From NCBI RefSeq assembly GCF_031202265.1, contig NZ_CP100604.1, positions 4,384,501 to 4,448,500 on the forward strand: a DNA stretch of 64,000 nt, read 5' to 3'. Below are positions 43,634 to 53,412 of the stretch, in pieces. Origin of the DNA: Bradyrhizobium sp. Ash2021. GTDB lineage: Bacteria > Pseudomonadota > Alphaproteobacteria > Rhizobiales > Xanthobacteraceae. Each line of letters begins with the position of its first letter. Position 1 is the first letter of the stretch. A program made the translations under genes and the position numbers. The notes beneath the pieces were generated by a model that was given only the letters and a program-made list of their open reading frames with translations, made no database searches and had not been told where the DNA came from.

Positions 43634-46600
43634 ATGGCTAGGAATACTTCGCCCCAAGGGTCGAATCCGCATGCTGAGGGCAATGTCTCCCAATGGGAAG
43701 ACGAGGCCGGCTGGGATCAGGACCACGACGAGGCGGCGTGTCACCGCGCGCGACGGCTATTATCCCGCTCCAATTCAGGCTTGCACCGGTTCGGCGACAG
43801 CATCTCGACGGTGCGGCGATGGATCCGCAGCGAACGCTGGGTCAAACGCCTGGCGGTCGTGATCGCGGTGTTGGCCGTGATCTTCGGCGGTTGCTTCGGC
43901 GGGCTGTGGTGGCGGCTCGGAGCAGGACCCATCAATCTGGACGTGGCGACGCCCTGGCTGGCGGCGGCGATCGAGGAGAATATCGGTCACGGCAATACGG
44001 TCGAGGTCGGCGGTACGCAGATCGAGCGTGCGGGCAAAATCCGGATCGCGGTGCGTATCCGCGACATCGTCGTCCGGGACCGTGACCACGCCATCGTCGC
44101 GAGTGCGCCAAAAGCCGAAGTGCGACTGTCGGGCACCGCGCTGCTGATGGGACGGCTGCGTGCCGAGAGCCTCAATCTGGTGGATGCCGAACTCGCGGTG
44201 CGGATCACGCCGGATGGCCAGGTGACGGTGTCCGCCGGCGACACCGCAAAACCACTGGCTACCGGTGTCGCCTCAAAGCGGGAGGCGGGTATTGCGCCGA
44301 CATTCCCGCGCCAGACCCCAGGCTCGCTTGCGCCCGGTGCCGCGTCGCCCAATGCGCCGTCCGGTGCGGCGGCCGCCACTCCCGACACCACGCAAAACGG
44401 GCTGCTGGCCGGGCTCGATTGGCTCGACAGCCTCAGCCTGACCGGCCTCGACGGACAGAACCTCAACGAAATCGGTTTGAAGAACGGCAACCTTGTCGTC
44501 GACGATCAGCAGCGCGGCAACAAATGGACCTTTGACAATATCAGCCTCAGCCTGCGCCGGCCGAGCGGCGGCGGGGTGGCGCTGAGCCTTGGCGAAGAAG
44601 GCGCCAGTCCTTGGTCACTGCGGGTGCTGGTGGGGCCCCAGGCCAACGGCGTGCGATCGGTCGATTTGCGCGCCGACAAGCTGCCGAGCGCCAATATCCT
44701 GCTGGCGATGCGGCTGAAGGATGTCACCTACAGCGCGGATTTGCCGCTCTCCGGCGAGATGAAGGGCGAGCTTGGCCGCGACGGTTTGCCGACCTATTTC
44801 CGCGGCAAGATCACTGCGGGCGCGGGCCACATCATCGACAGCGATACGCCCGATTATCCGATGGCGATCGATTCGGCGGAAATGAACGTCGAATGGGATG
44901 CCGGACGGCGGGTGCTGGTGGCTCCCTTCAAGATCATTTCCGGTTCGAACCGGATCACGCTGCTCGCCCATCTCGAGCCGCCGAACGACAGCGTCACCGA
45001 TTGGCAGGCCGGTTTCTCCGGCGGCACCATCGTGCTGGCCGGCAACGACAACGAACAGCCGCTGATCTTCAACCGCATTGCGATCGGGCTGCGCTTCGAC
45101 ACCGACAAGAAGCGCGTGCTGCTGACCCAGGCCGATATCAGCAACGGCGAGATCGGCGTCGCCGGGACCGGCAGTATCGACTATTCGGGCGAGCCGCGCC
45201 TGCAGCTTGGGTTCGCGGGAACGCCGATGTCGGCCTCCGCCCTGAAGCGGATGTGGCCGATCCTGATCGTGCCCGAGGTGCGCGAATGGGTGATCGATCG
45301 GATTGAACGCGGCACGCTCCAGCGCATCGACATCGGCGTCAATTCGCCGGTGCGAAACCTTTCGCGCAAAGGTCCCCCGATCCCGGACGACGGTCTCGCC
45401 GTCAACATCGTGGCGTCAGGCGTCACGGTGCGGCCGGTCGACGAAATGCCATCGGTCCGCGATGCCGATTTGAAGGCACGGGTGACCGGGCGCACCGCGA
45501 CGGTGACGATCGGGCAGGGCACGGCCGATACGCCCGCCGGGCGCAAGCTGGTGATTTCCGATTTTACCTTCGAAGTACCCGACATGGCGCCGAAGCCCGC
45601 GCCGGCAAAAGTGAAGTTCAAGATCGAAGGCACCGTTCCGGCCGCGGCTGAAATTCTCGCCTCCGACCGCCTCAGCGAATTCTCCGGCACTCTGATCGAT
45701 CCGAATTCGAGCAAGGGAACGGTTTCCGCGATCGTCACGCTCGGCCTGCCGGTCAAGCGCGAGCTGACCAAGGCCGACACCACCTACACCGTCAGCGCCG
45801 ATCTCGGCGGATTTGCCGCCGACAAGCTCGTGATGAACCAGAAGCTCGAGGCCAGCACGTTGAAGGTTCTGGCCAGCAACGCCGGCTATCAGGTCAAGGG
45901 CGACGTCAAGATCAACGGGCAACCGGCCGCACTGGATTATCGCAAGCCGAGCGAGGGCGACGCGGATGTCAAACTGCAGGCGACGCTCGACGATGCGAGC
46001 CGCGCGCGGCTTGGGCTCGACCTTGGGCCGGCCATAAGCGGCGCCATCCCGGTCAAGGTGATCGGCAAGATCAGCGGCAGCAGTGATCACGATAGCAAGC
46101 TCGGCATCGAGGCCGACCTCACCTCGCTGAAGCTCGACAATATCCTGCCGGGCTGGGTCAAGGTGCCCGGCAAGTCGGGAAAAGCGACCTTCAACGTGGT
46201 GCAGAAACCGCAATCGACCCTCTTCCAGGATATCGTCATCGATGGCGGCGGCGCCTCGATCAAGGGATCGCTGGAAGTCGACCAGAACGGCGATCTCCTG
46301 AATTCGAACTTCCCGACCTATGCGCCCTCGGAAGGCGACAAGACCTCGCTGAAAGCCGAGCGTGGCCCCGACGGCGTCGTCAAGGTCATCATGCGCGGCG
46401 ACGTGTTCGATGGCCGCGGCTTCCTCAAATCGGCGATCTCGGGCAAGGAAGCCGACCCCAAGAGCAAGACCAAGAACATCGACATCGATGTCGATCTCAA
46501 GCTCGGGGCGGTCGCCGGCTTCAACGGCGAAGCGCTGCGCAGCGTCGATGCCAAGATGTCGCGGCGCAGCGGCGTGATCAAGAGCTTTACCTTGAATGGC

Positions 46601-47266
46601 AAGGTCGGTCGCGATACGCCGGTCGCGGCAGACTTGCGCCGCGCGCAAAGACAGGGACGCGATGTGATCGTCCTGGAGACCGACGATGCCGGCGCATTCC
46701 TCCGCTTTACCGACACCTACTCCAAGGTGATCGGTGGGCAGCTTGCGCTTGCGATGGAGCCGCCCACGGTTGAACCCACCGCCAAGGAAGGGATGATCAA
46801 TATCAGCAACTTCACGGTCAAGGGCGTGCCCGAACTCGATCGCGTCGCCGCCGGCGGACCGGTGGGCGTGCAGAACGGCGTGGCGTTCTCGGCGCTGCGC
46901 GCGGGGTTCACCCGGCAAAGCGGGCAGCTGACGATCCGCGACGGCGTCGTCAAGGGGCCGACCATCGGCGCCACCATCGAAGGCAGCATCGACTATAGCG
47001 GCAATTCGGTGCGCATGAGCGGCACCTTCGTTCCGATGTACGGGCTGAACAACATGTTCGGCCAGCTTCCGGTCATTGGCCTGTTCCTCGGCGGCGGCAG
47101 CAATGAGGGCCTGATCGGCGTGACCTATGAAGTGGTCGGTACCCCCGGCCAGCCGTTGCTGCGCGTCAATCCGATTTCGGCGATGGCGCCCGGCGTGCTC
47201 CGGAAGATTTTTGAATTCAACACCGGCAAGCAAAACAACCCGATCGATCTCCCGCCGAATAACTGA
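43634..47266 (+). CDS. AsmA/YhdP-like giant envelope protein (DUF3971-type)
   Basis: A protein of about 1210 residues with a hydrophilic N-terminus, a single membrane anchor (RLAVVIAVLAVIFGGCFGGLWW) at residues 70-92 and a very long periplasmic part made of repeating beta-rich segments. The first part has the AsmA-like layout with EVGGTQIERAGKIRIAVRIRDI. The C-terminal part has DGVVKGPTIGATIEGSIDYS, RMSGTFVPMYGLNNMFG and FLGGGSNEGLIGVTYEVVG, which is the AsmA_2/YhdP C-terminal signature. Such proteins are thought to form bridges that carry phospholipids between the inner and outer membranes. ATG 43634 is used because GAGAGG is just upstream; ATG 43553 is an alternative. Confidence 0.85.
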   Translation: MARNTSPQGSNPHAEGNVSQWEDEAGWDQDHDEAACHRARRLLSRSNSGLHRFGDSISTVRRWIRSERWVKRLAVVIAVLAVIFGGCFGGLWWRLGAGPINLDVATPWLAAAIEENIGHGNTVEVGGTQIERAGKIRIAVRIRDIVVRDRDHAIVASAPKAEVRLSGTALLMGRLRAESLNLVDAELAVRITPDGQVTVSAGDTAKPLATGVASKREAGIAPTFPRQTPGSLAPGAASPNAPSGAAAATPDTTQNGLLAGLDWLDSLSLTGLDGQNLNEIGLKNGNLVVDDQQRGNKWTFDNISLSLRRPSGGGVALSLGEEGASPWSLRVLVGPQANGVRSVDLRADKLPSANILLAMRLKDVTYSADLPLSGEMKGELGRDGLPTYFRGKITAGAGHIIDSDTPDYPMAIDSAEMNVEWDAGRRVLVAPFKIISGSNRITLLAHLEPPNDSVTDWQAGFSGGTIVLAGNDNEQPLIFNRIAIGLRFDTDKKRVLLTQADISNGEIGVAGTGSIDYSGEPRLQLGFAGTPMSASALKRMWPILIVPEVREWVIDRIERGTLQRIDIGVNSPVRNLSRKGPPIPDDGLAVNIVASGVTVRPVDEMPSVRDADLKARVTGRTATVTIGQGTADTPAGRKLVISDFTFEVPDMAPKPAPAKVKFKIEGTVPAAAEILASDRLSEFSGTLIDPNSSKGTVSAIVTLGLPVKRELTKADTTYTVSADLGGFAADKLVMNQKLEASTLKVLASNAGYQVKGDVKINGQPAALDYRKPSEGDADVKLQATLDDASRARLGLDLGPAISGAIPVKVIGKISGSSDHDSKLGIEADLTSLKLDNILPGWVKVPGKSGKATFNVVQKPQSTLFQDIVIDGGGASIKGSLEVDQNGDLLNSNFPTYAPSEGDKTSLKAERGPDGVVKVIMRGDVFDGRGFLKSAISGKEADPKSKTKNIDIDVDLKLGAVAGFNGEALRSVDAKMSRRSGVIKSFTLNGKVGRDTPVAADLRRAQRQGRDVIVLETDDAGAFLRFTDTYSKVIGGQLALAMEPPTVEPTAKEGMINISNFTVKGVPELDRVAAGGPVGVQNGVAFSALRAGFTRQSGQLTIRDGVVKGPTIGATIEGSIDYSGNSVRMSGTFVPMYGLNNMFGQLPVIGLFLGGGSNEGLIGVTYEVVGTPGQPLLRVNPISAMAPGVLRKIFEFNTGKQNNPIDLPPNN

Positions 47267-47296
47267 GCGCGCTCCGCGACGGTCAGGACACTGTCG

Positions 47297-48544
47297 TCAG
47301 CGCCGCAGCGCCGGCACCACCAGGAACGGGATCAATCCGAGCACCACGTTGATAAGCGCGAATGCAAACAGCGGATTATAGCTGTTGGTCCAGTCGTGGA
47401 TCAGGCCGCCGCTCCAGGAGCCAAGCCCTGATCCCAGCCCGCTGCCGATCGAAATCGTTCCGAAGATCGTCCCGACCCGCTGGCCGCGAAAGATGTTAAG
47501 TGCGGTTGCCGTGATCAGCGGGCCGCGCGAACCGATCATGCTGCCGAAGCAGACCACGAAGCCCGTCAGTAGCCAGAAGTTCGGATAATATTGTAACAGC
47601 CAGAGCATGATGATTCCGGCGATCGAGACCCCGTAGCTGAACAGCACCGATGGCCTGCGGCCGATGATGCCGTCGAGCGTCGAGACGCCGAGCATGCCGA
47701 ACACCAGCACGACGCCGGAAAAGCCCCAGGCGGTCGCGGCCTGCAACGGCGGGAATCCGGCGTCGATCAGATAGGCGACGATTTGTGCCGTGATCGCATA
47801 CATCGCGACCGCGGTGAAAAAGAATGTGAAGAACAACGCCCAGAAGACGTGGTGGCGCATTGCGCTCTTGAGCGTCCAGCCTGAGTCGACGAAGCCGGCA
47901 TCGCTCTTGCCGGGGATGTGCGGTGAGCCGGTGGCGAACAGCCGCCACGGCAGCATCAGCAACGGCAACAGCAGCAACAGAGCCACGGTTCCGAACAGTT
48001 GATAGGCGTCGCGCCAGCCGATCCGTTCGATCAGCAGTTGCGAGGCCGGCAGCAGGATCAGGATCCCTGCGCCGGTCGCGGAATAAACGACCGCCATCGC
48101 GGTCGGCAGCCGCGGGCCGAACCAGCGGCCGAGCAGGATCGAGTTCGGCACGGTGCCGATCAGGGCAATGCCGACCCCGACGCACAGACCGACGCTGAGC
48201 TGGAACTGCCAGAGCGCCTGCGCGTGCGCCGCGACCAGGAACGCGCCGCCGAGCAGCGCCAGCCCGAGCGAATAGACGGTGCGCGGACCCGAGCGGTCGA
48301 ACAGCCGGCCGACCAGAGGCGCCATCAGTCCGCCCGCGAGCCAGGTCAGCGAGTAGACCGAGACCACCTGGGCGCGGTCCCAGCCGAAATTCTCCGAGAT
48401 CGGTTTTAGAAAAACCGTAAAACTCTCGCCGAGGCCGCGGCCGAGCACGGACAGGGTGAAGCACAGCGCCAGCACGTTGAGCGCCACGCGCGCCGGCTTC
48501 GGCAGTTTTGTGAGCGTATCCCCCGGAGGCGTACTTTTATCCAT
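47297..48544 (-). CDS. MFS transporter
   Basis: A major facilitator of 415 residues and about 12 helices. The cytoplasmic loop 2-3 motif is visible as LVGRLFDRSGPRTVYSLG, and the second half carries LDGIIGRRPSVLFSYGVS. The N-terminal FGWDRAQVVSVYSLTWLAGG resembles the oxalate/formate or monocarboxylate-porter group, which imports organic anions. The substrate is unknown. The ATG at 48544 was chosen because it starts a short hydrophilic tail before the first helix. It lies downstream of tyrS on the same strand with 55 bases between, so low-level readthrough is possible. Confidence 0.88.
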   Translation of the reverse strand: MDKSTPPGDTLTKLPKPARVALNVLALCFTLSVLGRGLGESFTVFLKPISENFGWDRAQVVSVYSLTWLAGGLMAPLVGRLFDRSGPRTVYSLGLALLGGAFLVAAHAQALWQFQLSVGLCVGVGIALIGTVPNSILLGRWFGPRLPTAMAVVYSATGAGILILLPASQLLIERIGWRDAYQLFGTVALLLLLPLLMLPWRLFATGSPHIPGKSDAGFVDSGWTLKSAMRHHVFWALFFTFFFTAVAMYAITAQIVAYLIDAGFPPLQAATAWGFSGVVLVFGMLGVSTLDGIIGRRPSVLFSYGVSIAGIIMLWLLQYYPNFWLLTGFVVCFGSMIGSRGPLITATALNIFRGQRVGTIFGTISIGSGLGSGLGSWSGGLIHDWTNSYNPLFAFALINVVLGLIPFLVVPALRR

Positions 48545-48599
48545 GTAGGGCAGGGAGCGCGTTTCCGTGGCCCCGAGCAAGTGCCTAACGCGAATACGC

Positions 48600-49853
48600 C
48601 TATGCAGGCTTGAGCAGGACGTGACGCTTCTTGCCCAGCGACAGTTTGATCACGCCTTCCGGGGTAAGATTCGCGGGCGTCAGCGCCATCTTCTCGTCGG
48701 TGACCGCGGCGTCGTTGACGCGAACGCCGCCGCCCTTGATCTGGCGGCGCGCCTCGCCGTTCGATGCGACCAGGCCCGCCTTGACGAAGACGGCAAGCAC
48801 GCCGATGCCGGCCTCGAGTTCGCCCGTTGAAATCTCGACCGTCGGCAGGTTCTCGGCGATCGCGCCTTCCTCAAAGGTCTGCCGCGCGGTTTCGGAGGCG
48901 GCGTTGGCGGCATCGCGGCCATGCAGCAGCGCGGTCGCTTCGGTTGCCAGCACCTTCTTGGCTTCGTTGATCTCGCCGCCTTGCAGCGCCGCAAGCTTTG
49001 CGATCTCGCTGATCGGCAGGATCGTGAACAGTTTCAGGAATTTCACGACGTCGGCGTCTTCGACGTTGCGCCAGTATTGCCAGAAATCGTACGGGCTGAA
49101 CTGATCGGCGTTGAGCCAGACCGCGCCCTTGGCGGTCTTGCCCATCTTGTCGCCGGAGGCCGTCGTCAACAGCGGCGTCGTCAGCGCGAACAATTGCGGC
49201 GTGCCCATGCGGCGGCCGAGGTCGACGCCGTTGACGATGTTGCCCCACTGGTCGGAACCGCCCATCTGCAGGCGGCAATCGACGCGCCGCGACAATTCGA
49301 CGAAGTCGTAGGCCTGGCAGACCATGTAGTTGAACTCGATGAAACTCATCTCCTGCTCGCGTTCGAGCCGCAGGCGCACCGAGTCCATCGTCAGCATGCG
49401 GTTGACCGAGAAATGCCGGCCGATGTCGCGCAGCATTTCGATCCAGTTCAGCTTGGTCAGCCATTCGGCATTGTCGAGCATGACCGCATCGCTGGGGCCG
49501 GAACCGTAGCGCAGCACCTTGGCGAACACGCCGCGGATCGAGGCCTTGTTGGCCTCGATCTCGGCGACGCTGCGCAGCGCGCGCGATTCGTCCTTGCCGG
49601 AGGGATCGCCGACCATGGTGGTGCCGCCGCCCATCAGGGTGATCGGCTTGTTGCCGCTCTCCTGCAGCCAGTGCAGCATCATCATGGTCAGATAGTTGCC
49701 GATGTGCAGCGAGGGCGCCGTGCAGTCGTAGCCGACATAGGCGGTGGCCTGGCCTTTCGCGGCCAACGCGTCCAGCCCCTCGAAATCGGAGCATTGATGG
49801 ATGAAACCGCGTTCCTGCAGGGTCTTCAGAAAGTCTGATTTAAATGCAGTCAT
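48600..49853 (-). CDS. tyrS: Tyrosyl-tRNA synthetase
   Basis: A class I aminoacyl-tRNA synthetase of 417 residues charging tRNA-Tyr. The HIGH-type motif is [13 protein letters not shown], the KMSKS-type motif is [14 protein letters not shown], and tyrosine-binding residues lie in [12 protein letters not shown] and [15 protein letters not shown] sequence ([14 protein letters not shown]). The C-terminal S4 RNA-binding domain (residues about 350-410) has [21 protein letters not shown]. It is divergent from anmK with 161 bp between. Cytosolic and essential. Confidence 0.98.
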   Translation of the reverse strand: MTAFKSDFLKTLQERGFIHQCSDFEGLDALAAKGQATAYVGYDCTAPSLHIGNYLTMMMLHWLQESGNKPITLMGGGTTMVGDPSGKDESRALRSVAEIEANKASIRGVFAKVLRYGSGPSDAVMLDNAEWLTKLNWIEMLRDIGRHFSVNRMLTMDSVRLRLEREQEMSFIEFNYMVCQAYDFVELSRRVDCRLQMGGSDQWGNIVNGVDLGRRMGTPQLFALTTPLLTTASGDKMGKTAKGAVWLNADQFSPYDFWQYWRNVEDADVVKFLKLFTILPISEIAKLAALQGGEINEAKKVLATEATALLHGRDAANAASETARQTFEEGAIAENLPTVEISTGELEAGIGVLAVFVKAGLVASNGEARRQIKGGGVRVNDAAVTDEKMALTPANLTPEGVIKLSLGKKRHVLLKPA

Positions 49854-50014
49854 GTGTCGGTGACTCTGATCATTCTTATTTTACGGTAATTGCAACAGGT
49901 GGCGGAACTCCTGCGAAACAGGCTGCCGCAGCCGGACGCGCTGTGGCATTATAAGATGTGCTTGTTTGACACAAGCTGGGCGTCGGGGGCAGGCGTCACG
50001 AAGGCACCATTGGG

Positions 50015-51118
50015 ATGATGTTGACGGCAATCGGTCTGATGAGCGGCACCTCGCTCGATGGGGTCGATGTCGCTTTGATTGAAACCGACGGCAGGCAGGT
50101 GCGGGCATTCGGCCCGTCCGGATACCGGCCCTATACCGAAACCGAGCGCAGCCTGCTGCGCCATGCGCTGTTCGAGGCCAAGGACCTGCCGCAGCGCGAT
50201 GCGCGGCCGGGCATCCTGCGCGAGGCTGAACGGGCCGTCACGCTGGCGCATGCCGAGGCGGTGGCCGCCTTTACCGCGCAAAACCGCATCTCCTGCTCGG
50301 ACATCGATATTGTCGGCTTTCACGGCCAGACCGTGCTGCACCGCCCGGAGCGGAAACTGACCGTTCAGATCGGCGACGCCGCAGCACTCGCCAAATCGAT
50401 CCATATCCCCGTGATGCATGATTTCCGCGCCGCCGACGTCGCCGCCGGCGGGCAGGGCGCGCCGTTCGTGCCGGTCTATCACCGCGCGCTGGCGCAATCG
50501 CTGCAGCGCGAAGGGCCGATCGTGGTGGTCAATATCGGCGGCGTTGCCAACATCACCTATATCGACGGGCCGGATACGCTGATCGCGTGCGACACCGGGC
50601 CCGGTAACGCGCTGCTCGATGATTTCATGTACCGCGTGATGAACCAGGGTTTTGACACGGAGGGCCGTCTGGCCGCCCAGGGCAGGCCCGACGAGGCCTG
50701 GATTGCTCGCGCGCTGGAAATGCCGTTCTTCGCGTTGCCGCCGCCCAAATCGCTCGACCGCAACGATTTCGCCGCGCTCAAACTGCCCGAGATGCGTGCC
50801 GACGATGGCGCCGCGACGTTGACGGCCCTCACGGCTGCGGCGATCGCCCGGATCGTGCCCTTGCTGCCGAAGCCGCCGAAAAGCTGGATCGTGGCCGGCG
50901 GTGGCGCCCGCAACCTGACCATGTTGCGGATGCTGCGCGAGCGGCTTCAGCCCGCAACCGTCGAGGCTGCTGATGCACTGGGCTGGTCGGCCGACGCCAT
51001 CGAGGCGCAGGCGTTTGGATTTTTGGCCGCGCGGGGCCTGAAGGGGCTGCCGCTGAGCTACCCCGCCACCACGGGGGTGCCGATTCCGATGACCGGCGGG
51101 ATCATCGCCAGACCCTGA
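50015..51118 (+). CDS. anmK: Anhydro-N-acetylmuramic acid kinase
   Basis: A sugar kinase of 367 residues for peptidoglycan recycling: it hydrolyses and phosphorylates 1,6-anhydro-MurNAc to MurNAc-6-phosphate. The start MLTAIGLMSGTSLDGVDVALIETDG contains the phosphate-binding loop. The catalytic Asp region is DFRAADVAAGGQGAPFVPVYH, the second phosphate loop is VVVNIGGVANITYID, and the ATP-adenosine loop is WIVAGGGARNLTMLRML. Length fits the family. The tyrS gene is immediately divergent, a pairing common in alphaproteobacteria. Cytosolic. It fits with the peptidoglycan synthesis and hydrolysis genes elsewhere in the window. Confidence 0.97.
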   Translation: MMLTAIGLMSGTSLDGVDVALIETDGRQVRAFGPSGYRPYTETERSLLRHALFEAKDLPQRDARPGILREAERAVTLAHAEAVAAFTAQNRISCSDIDIVGFHGQTVLHRPERKLTVQIGDAAALAKSIHIPVMHDFRAADVAAGGQGAPFVPVYHRALAQSLQREGPIVVVNIGGVANITYIDGPDTLIACDTGPGNALLDDFMYRVMNQGFDTEGRLAAQGRPDEAWIARALEMPFFALPPPKSLDRNDFAALKLPEMRADDGAATLTALTAAAIARIVPLLPKPPKSWIVAGGGARNLTMLRMLRERLQPATVEAADALGWSADAIEAQAFGFLAARGLKGLPLSYPATTGVPIPMTGGIIARP

Positions 51119-51234
51119 CCGGGATCAAGAATTGTTGATGCAATTGCATCGACCTTGACGATTCCATGCAAACGCATCTAATTTGCATGCGAGCGCATGA
51201 AGCATGCCTGTGGGCTTGCGTGCCGGAGATCGTC

Positions 51235-51912
51235 ATGACGCCGAAGCTCACTTTGATCAGCCACAAGCTTTGCCCCTATGTGCAACGCGCCGTCATTGCG
51301 CTCACCGAGAAGGGCGTTCCGTTCGAGCGTGTCGACATCGACCTCGCCAACAAGCCGGACTGGTTTTTGAAGATCTCGCCGCTCGGGAAAGTGCCGGTGC
51401 TGCGTGTCGGAACTAACGACGGCGAGGCGGTCCTGTTCGAAAGCAACGTGATCTGCGAATACATCGAGGACACCCAGGGTGGCGCAAAGCTGCATCCGCA
51501 GGATCCGTTGCGGCGCGCGCATCACCGGGCGTGGATGGAGTTCGGCTCGACTATTCTGAGCGAGTTATGGGGCCTCGAAACTACCGGGGATCCCGCCATC
51601 TTCGAAAGCAAACGGGCCGCGGTCGCCGCGAAATTTGCGCGTGTCGAAGCAGCCTTGGGGGCAGGCCCGTTCTTCGCCGGTGAAGCTTTCAGCCTGGTGG
51701 ACGCCGTGTTCGCGCCGATCTTTCGTTATTTCGACGTGTTCGACACGCTGATCGATCTTTCAATCTTCGCTGACACGCCGAAGGTGCGCGCGTGGCGAAC
51801 CGAACTCGCCAAGCGGCCGAGTGTCCGGTCGGCGGTCGGCGCCGAATATCCGCAATTGCTGCACGCGTTCCTGGTTCGTTATGACGCGCACATGCTGAAA
51901 CTGGCGGCGTAA
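51235..51912 (+). CDS. Glutathione S-transferase family protein
   Basis: A 225-residue GST. ATG 51235 follows GGAG and begins the thioredoxin-fold N-terminal domain (KLTLISHKLCPYVQRAVIAL). The CPYVQRA motif, with a Cys rather than Ser or Tyr, and the GSH-site residues FESNVICEYIED (Glu-Ser) point to omega/zeta- or beta-like bacterial GSTs that perform thiol transfer or glutathione-dependent reduction. The C-terminal all-helical domain follows (FAGEAFSLVDAVFAPIFRYF). Specific substrate unknown. Its stop is three bases before the end of the convergent DUF1697 gene. Confidence 0.92.
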   Translation: MTPKLTLISHKLCPYVQRAVIALTEKGVPFERVDIDLANKPDWFLKISPLGKVPVLRVGTNDGEAVLFESNVICEYIEDTQGGAKLHPQDPLRRAHHRAWMEFGSTILSELWGLETTGDPAIFESKRAAVAAKFARVEAALGAGPFFAGEAFSLVDAVFAPIFRYFDVFDTLIDLSIFADTPKVRAWRTELAKRPSVRSAVGAEYPQLLHAFLVRYDAHMLKLAA

Positions 51913-51915
51913 CGG

Positions 51916-52428
51916 TTACAAATCGGCGGCCATTTTGGCGAGGGCTGCGACCGTATTGATGTTGCGCGCCGTTCCGGTCTTGGCCGCGGGGACGACCAGT
52001 TTCGATTTCGCCATGCCGTCGCCGTAGTGGATGTAAATCTCGCGCGTGCCCAATCCGATTTGCTCGTCCTTGCGTCCGCGGATCGCGGCGAGCGTGTCGG
52101 CCGGCGGCGCATCGTCGAGGAACACGGCGACGGTCCGGTTCGCCCGCGCCTTTGGAAACGGGTTATCCCTGAGCACGGCCTGCAACTCGGTGGCGGATCG
52201 CACCAACACCCCGACCGGCTTGCCGGCGTAGGCCTCGAGCTGCTGTTGCAGCGCGGACTTTACCGCCGCTTCGGATTTGCGGCTGGTGAACACGACATTG
52301 CCGCTGGCGATGTAGGTGCGGACGCCGCCAAACCCCAGCGCCTCGCACATCTCCTTCAGATCGCTCATCGGCAGTTTGCCGGTGCCGCCGACATTCACGG
52401 CGCGCAACAGGGCGACAAAGGCGGTCAT
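51916..52428 (-). CDS. DUF1697 domain-containing protein
   Basis: A cytosolic protein of 170 residues that spans one DUF1697 domain: FVALLRAVNVGGTGKLPMSDLK at the start, GFGGVRTYIASGNVVFTS, and the C-terminal YIHYGDGMAKSKL with the GTARNINTVAALAKMA motif. The family is widespread and of unknown function; the conserved N-terminus and the arginine/asparagine motif near the end are always present. ATG 52428 is the natural start. It follows the small hydrolase gene on the same strand with 14 bases between, suggesting an operon. Confidence 0.92.
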   Translation of the reverse strand: MTAFVALLRAVNVGGTGKLPMSDLKEMCEALGFGGVRTYIASGNVVFTSRKSEAAVKSALQQQLEAYAGKPVGVLVRSATELQAVLRDNPFPKARANRTVAVFLDDAPPADTLAAIRGRKDEQIGLGTREIYIHYGDGMAKSKLVVPAAKTGTARNINTVAALAKMAADL

Positions 52429-52442
52429 GGCGAGCCCGGCGG

Positions 52443-53090
52443 CTAGCGGACGTTGGCTAGCCGCATGTCGAGATAGCCGGTCACCGTCTCCATCAGCGGC
52501 TCCATCTTGTCTTCGAAGAAATGGTTGGCGCCGGGAATGGTTTGCTGGTCGATCACGATGCCCTTTTGGGTCTTCAGCTTCTCTACCAGGGTGGTGACGT
52601 CTTTCGCCGGCGCCACAATGTCCTTTTCGCCATGGACGATCAGACCCGACGAGGGGCAGGGCGCCAGAAACGAAAAGTCGTAGCGGTTCGGTTCGGGCGC
52701 AATCGAGATAAAACCTTCGACCTCGGGACGGCGCATCAGCAGTTGCATGCCGATCCAGGCGCCGAACGAAAAGCCCGCGACCCAGCAGGCGCGCGCTTCC
52801 GGGTTGATGGTCTGCGCCCAATCGAGCGCGGAAGCGGCATCGGACAATTCGCCGGTGCCGTGGTCGAACGATCCCTGGCTGCGGCCGACGCCGCGGAAGT
52901 TGAAACGCAGCACCGAAAATCCGCGCGCGGCGAAGGCGTAATAGACCTGATAGACGATCGGATGATTCATGCTGCCGCGAAACTGCGGGTGCGGATGCAG
53001 CACCATCGCAATCGGCGCATTCTTCTGCTTGGCCGGATGATAACGGCCTTCGAGGCGGCCTGCGGGGCCGGTGAAAATGACTTCAGGCAT
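52443..53090 (-). CDS. Small alpha/beta hydrolase (dienelactone-hydrolase/YfbK-like)
   Basis: A cytosolic alpha/beta hydrolase of 215 residues. The oxyanion region VLHPHPQFRGSMNHPIVY, the nucleophile elbow VAGFSFGAWIGMQLL (G-F-S-F-G), the Asp in HGEKDIVAPAKDV and the His in PGANHFFEDK make a complete triad. The HPHPQFGG-like start and short length are typical of a conserved proteobacterial family annotated simply as alpha/beta hydrolase, whose substrate is not established. The ATG at 53090 is chosen because AAGGGA precedes it. Transcribed toward the DUF1697 gene. Confidence 0.9.
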   Translation of the reverse strand: MPEVIFTGPAGRLEGRYHPAKQKNAPIAMVLHPHPQFRGSMNHPIVYQVYYAFAARGFSVLRFNFRGVGRSQGSFDHGTGELSDAASALDWAQTINPEARACWVAGFSFGAWIGMQLLMRRPEVEGFISIAPEPNRYDFSFLAPCPSSGLIVHGEKDIVAPAKDVTTLVEKLKTQKGIVIDQQTIPGANHFFEDKMEPLMETVTGYLDMRLANVR

Positions 53091-53412
53091 CAGTGATCCC
53101 TTGATTGATCCCTTCGGCAATCAACCGATTTGTGCTGACTTCATCGGCGGCTCCGCAGACAAAGTGGCTCATGGAAAGGGTGATCAGGCGTCGTCGGGCG
53201 ATGCGCGAGCGGCGCTCGGTGAACTGGAGGCCGCGTTCTAGCATGAGGCGAGGGGCAAAAAGCAAGCTTCTTGAACATCTCAAAGCGTGTTCAAAGCGTT
53301 AGCTTGCGATTGCAAGCGAGGTCTCGATCCCCCAATTGCGATAAAGCTCGCGGCGGGGGCGGTGCCCCGTTCCGGCGTCCGAATCTCAAGAATTTAGGTA
53401 ATATCATACTCT
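53091..53412. other. 322-bp divergent region before the suf cluster with two inverted repeats
   Basis: No gene is supported. Two inverted repeats are visible: TTGAACA at 53271-53277 with TGTTCAA at 53288-53294 (spacer ten), and GCTTGC-GATT-GCAAGC at 53302-53317. They lie about 100-140 bases upstream of the cysteine desulfurase start and are candidate operators for the suf cluster. I cannot identify a known binding site from memory. Confidence 0.45.

Noticed and set aside
45416..47233. Open frame of 605 codons opposite the AsmA-like gene
   Set aside because: Composition is that of an antisense frame; the plus-strand protein has AsmA/YhdP signatures.
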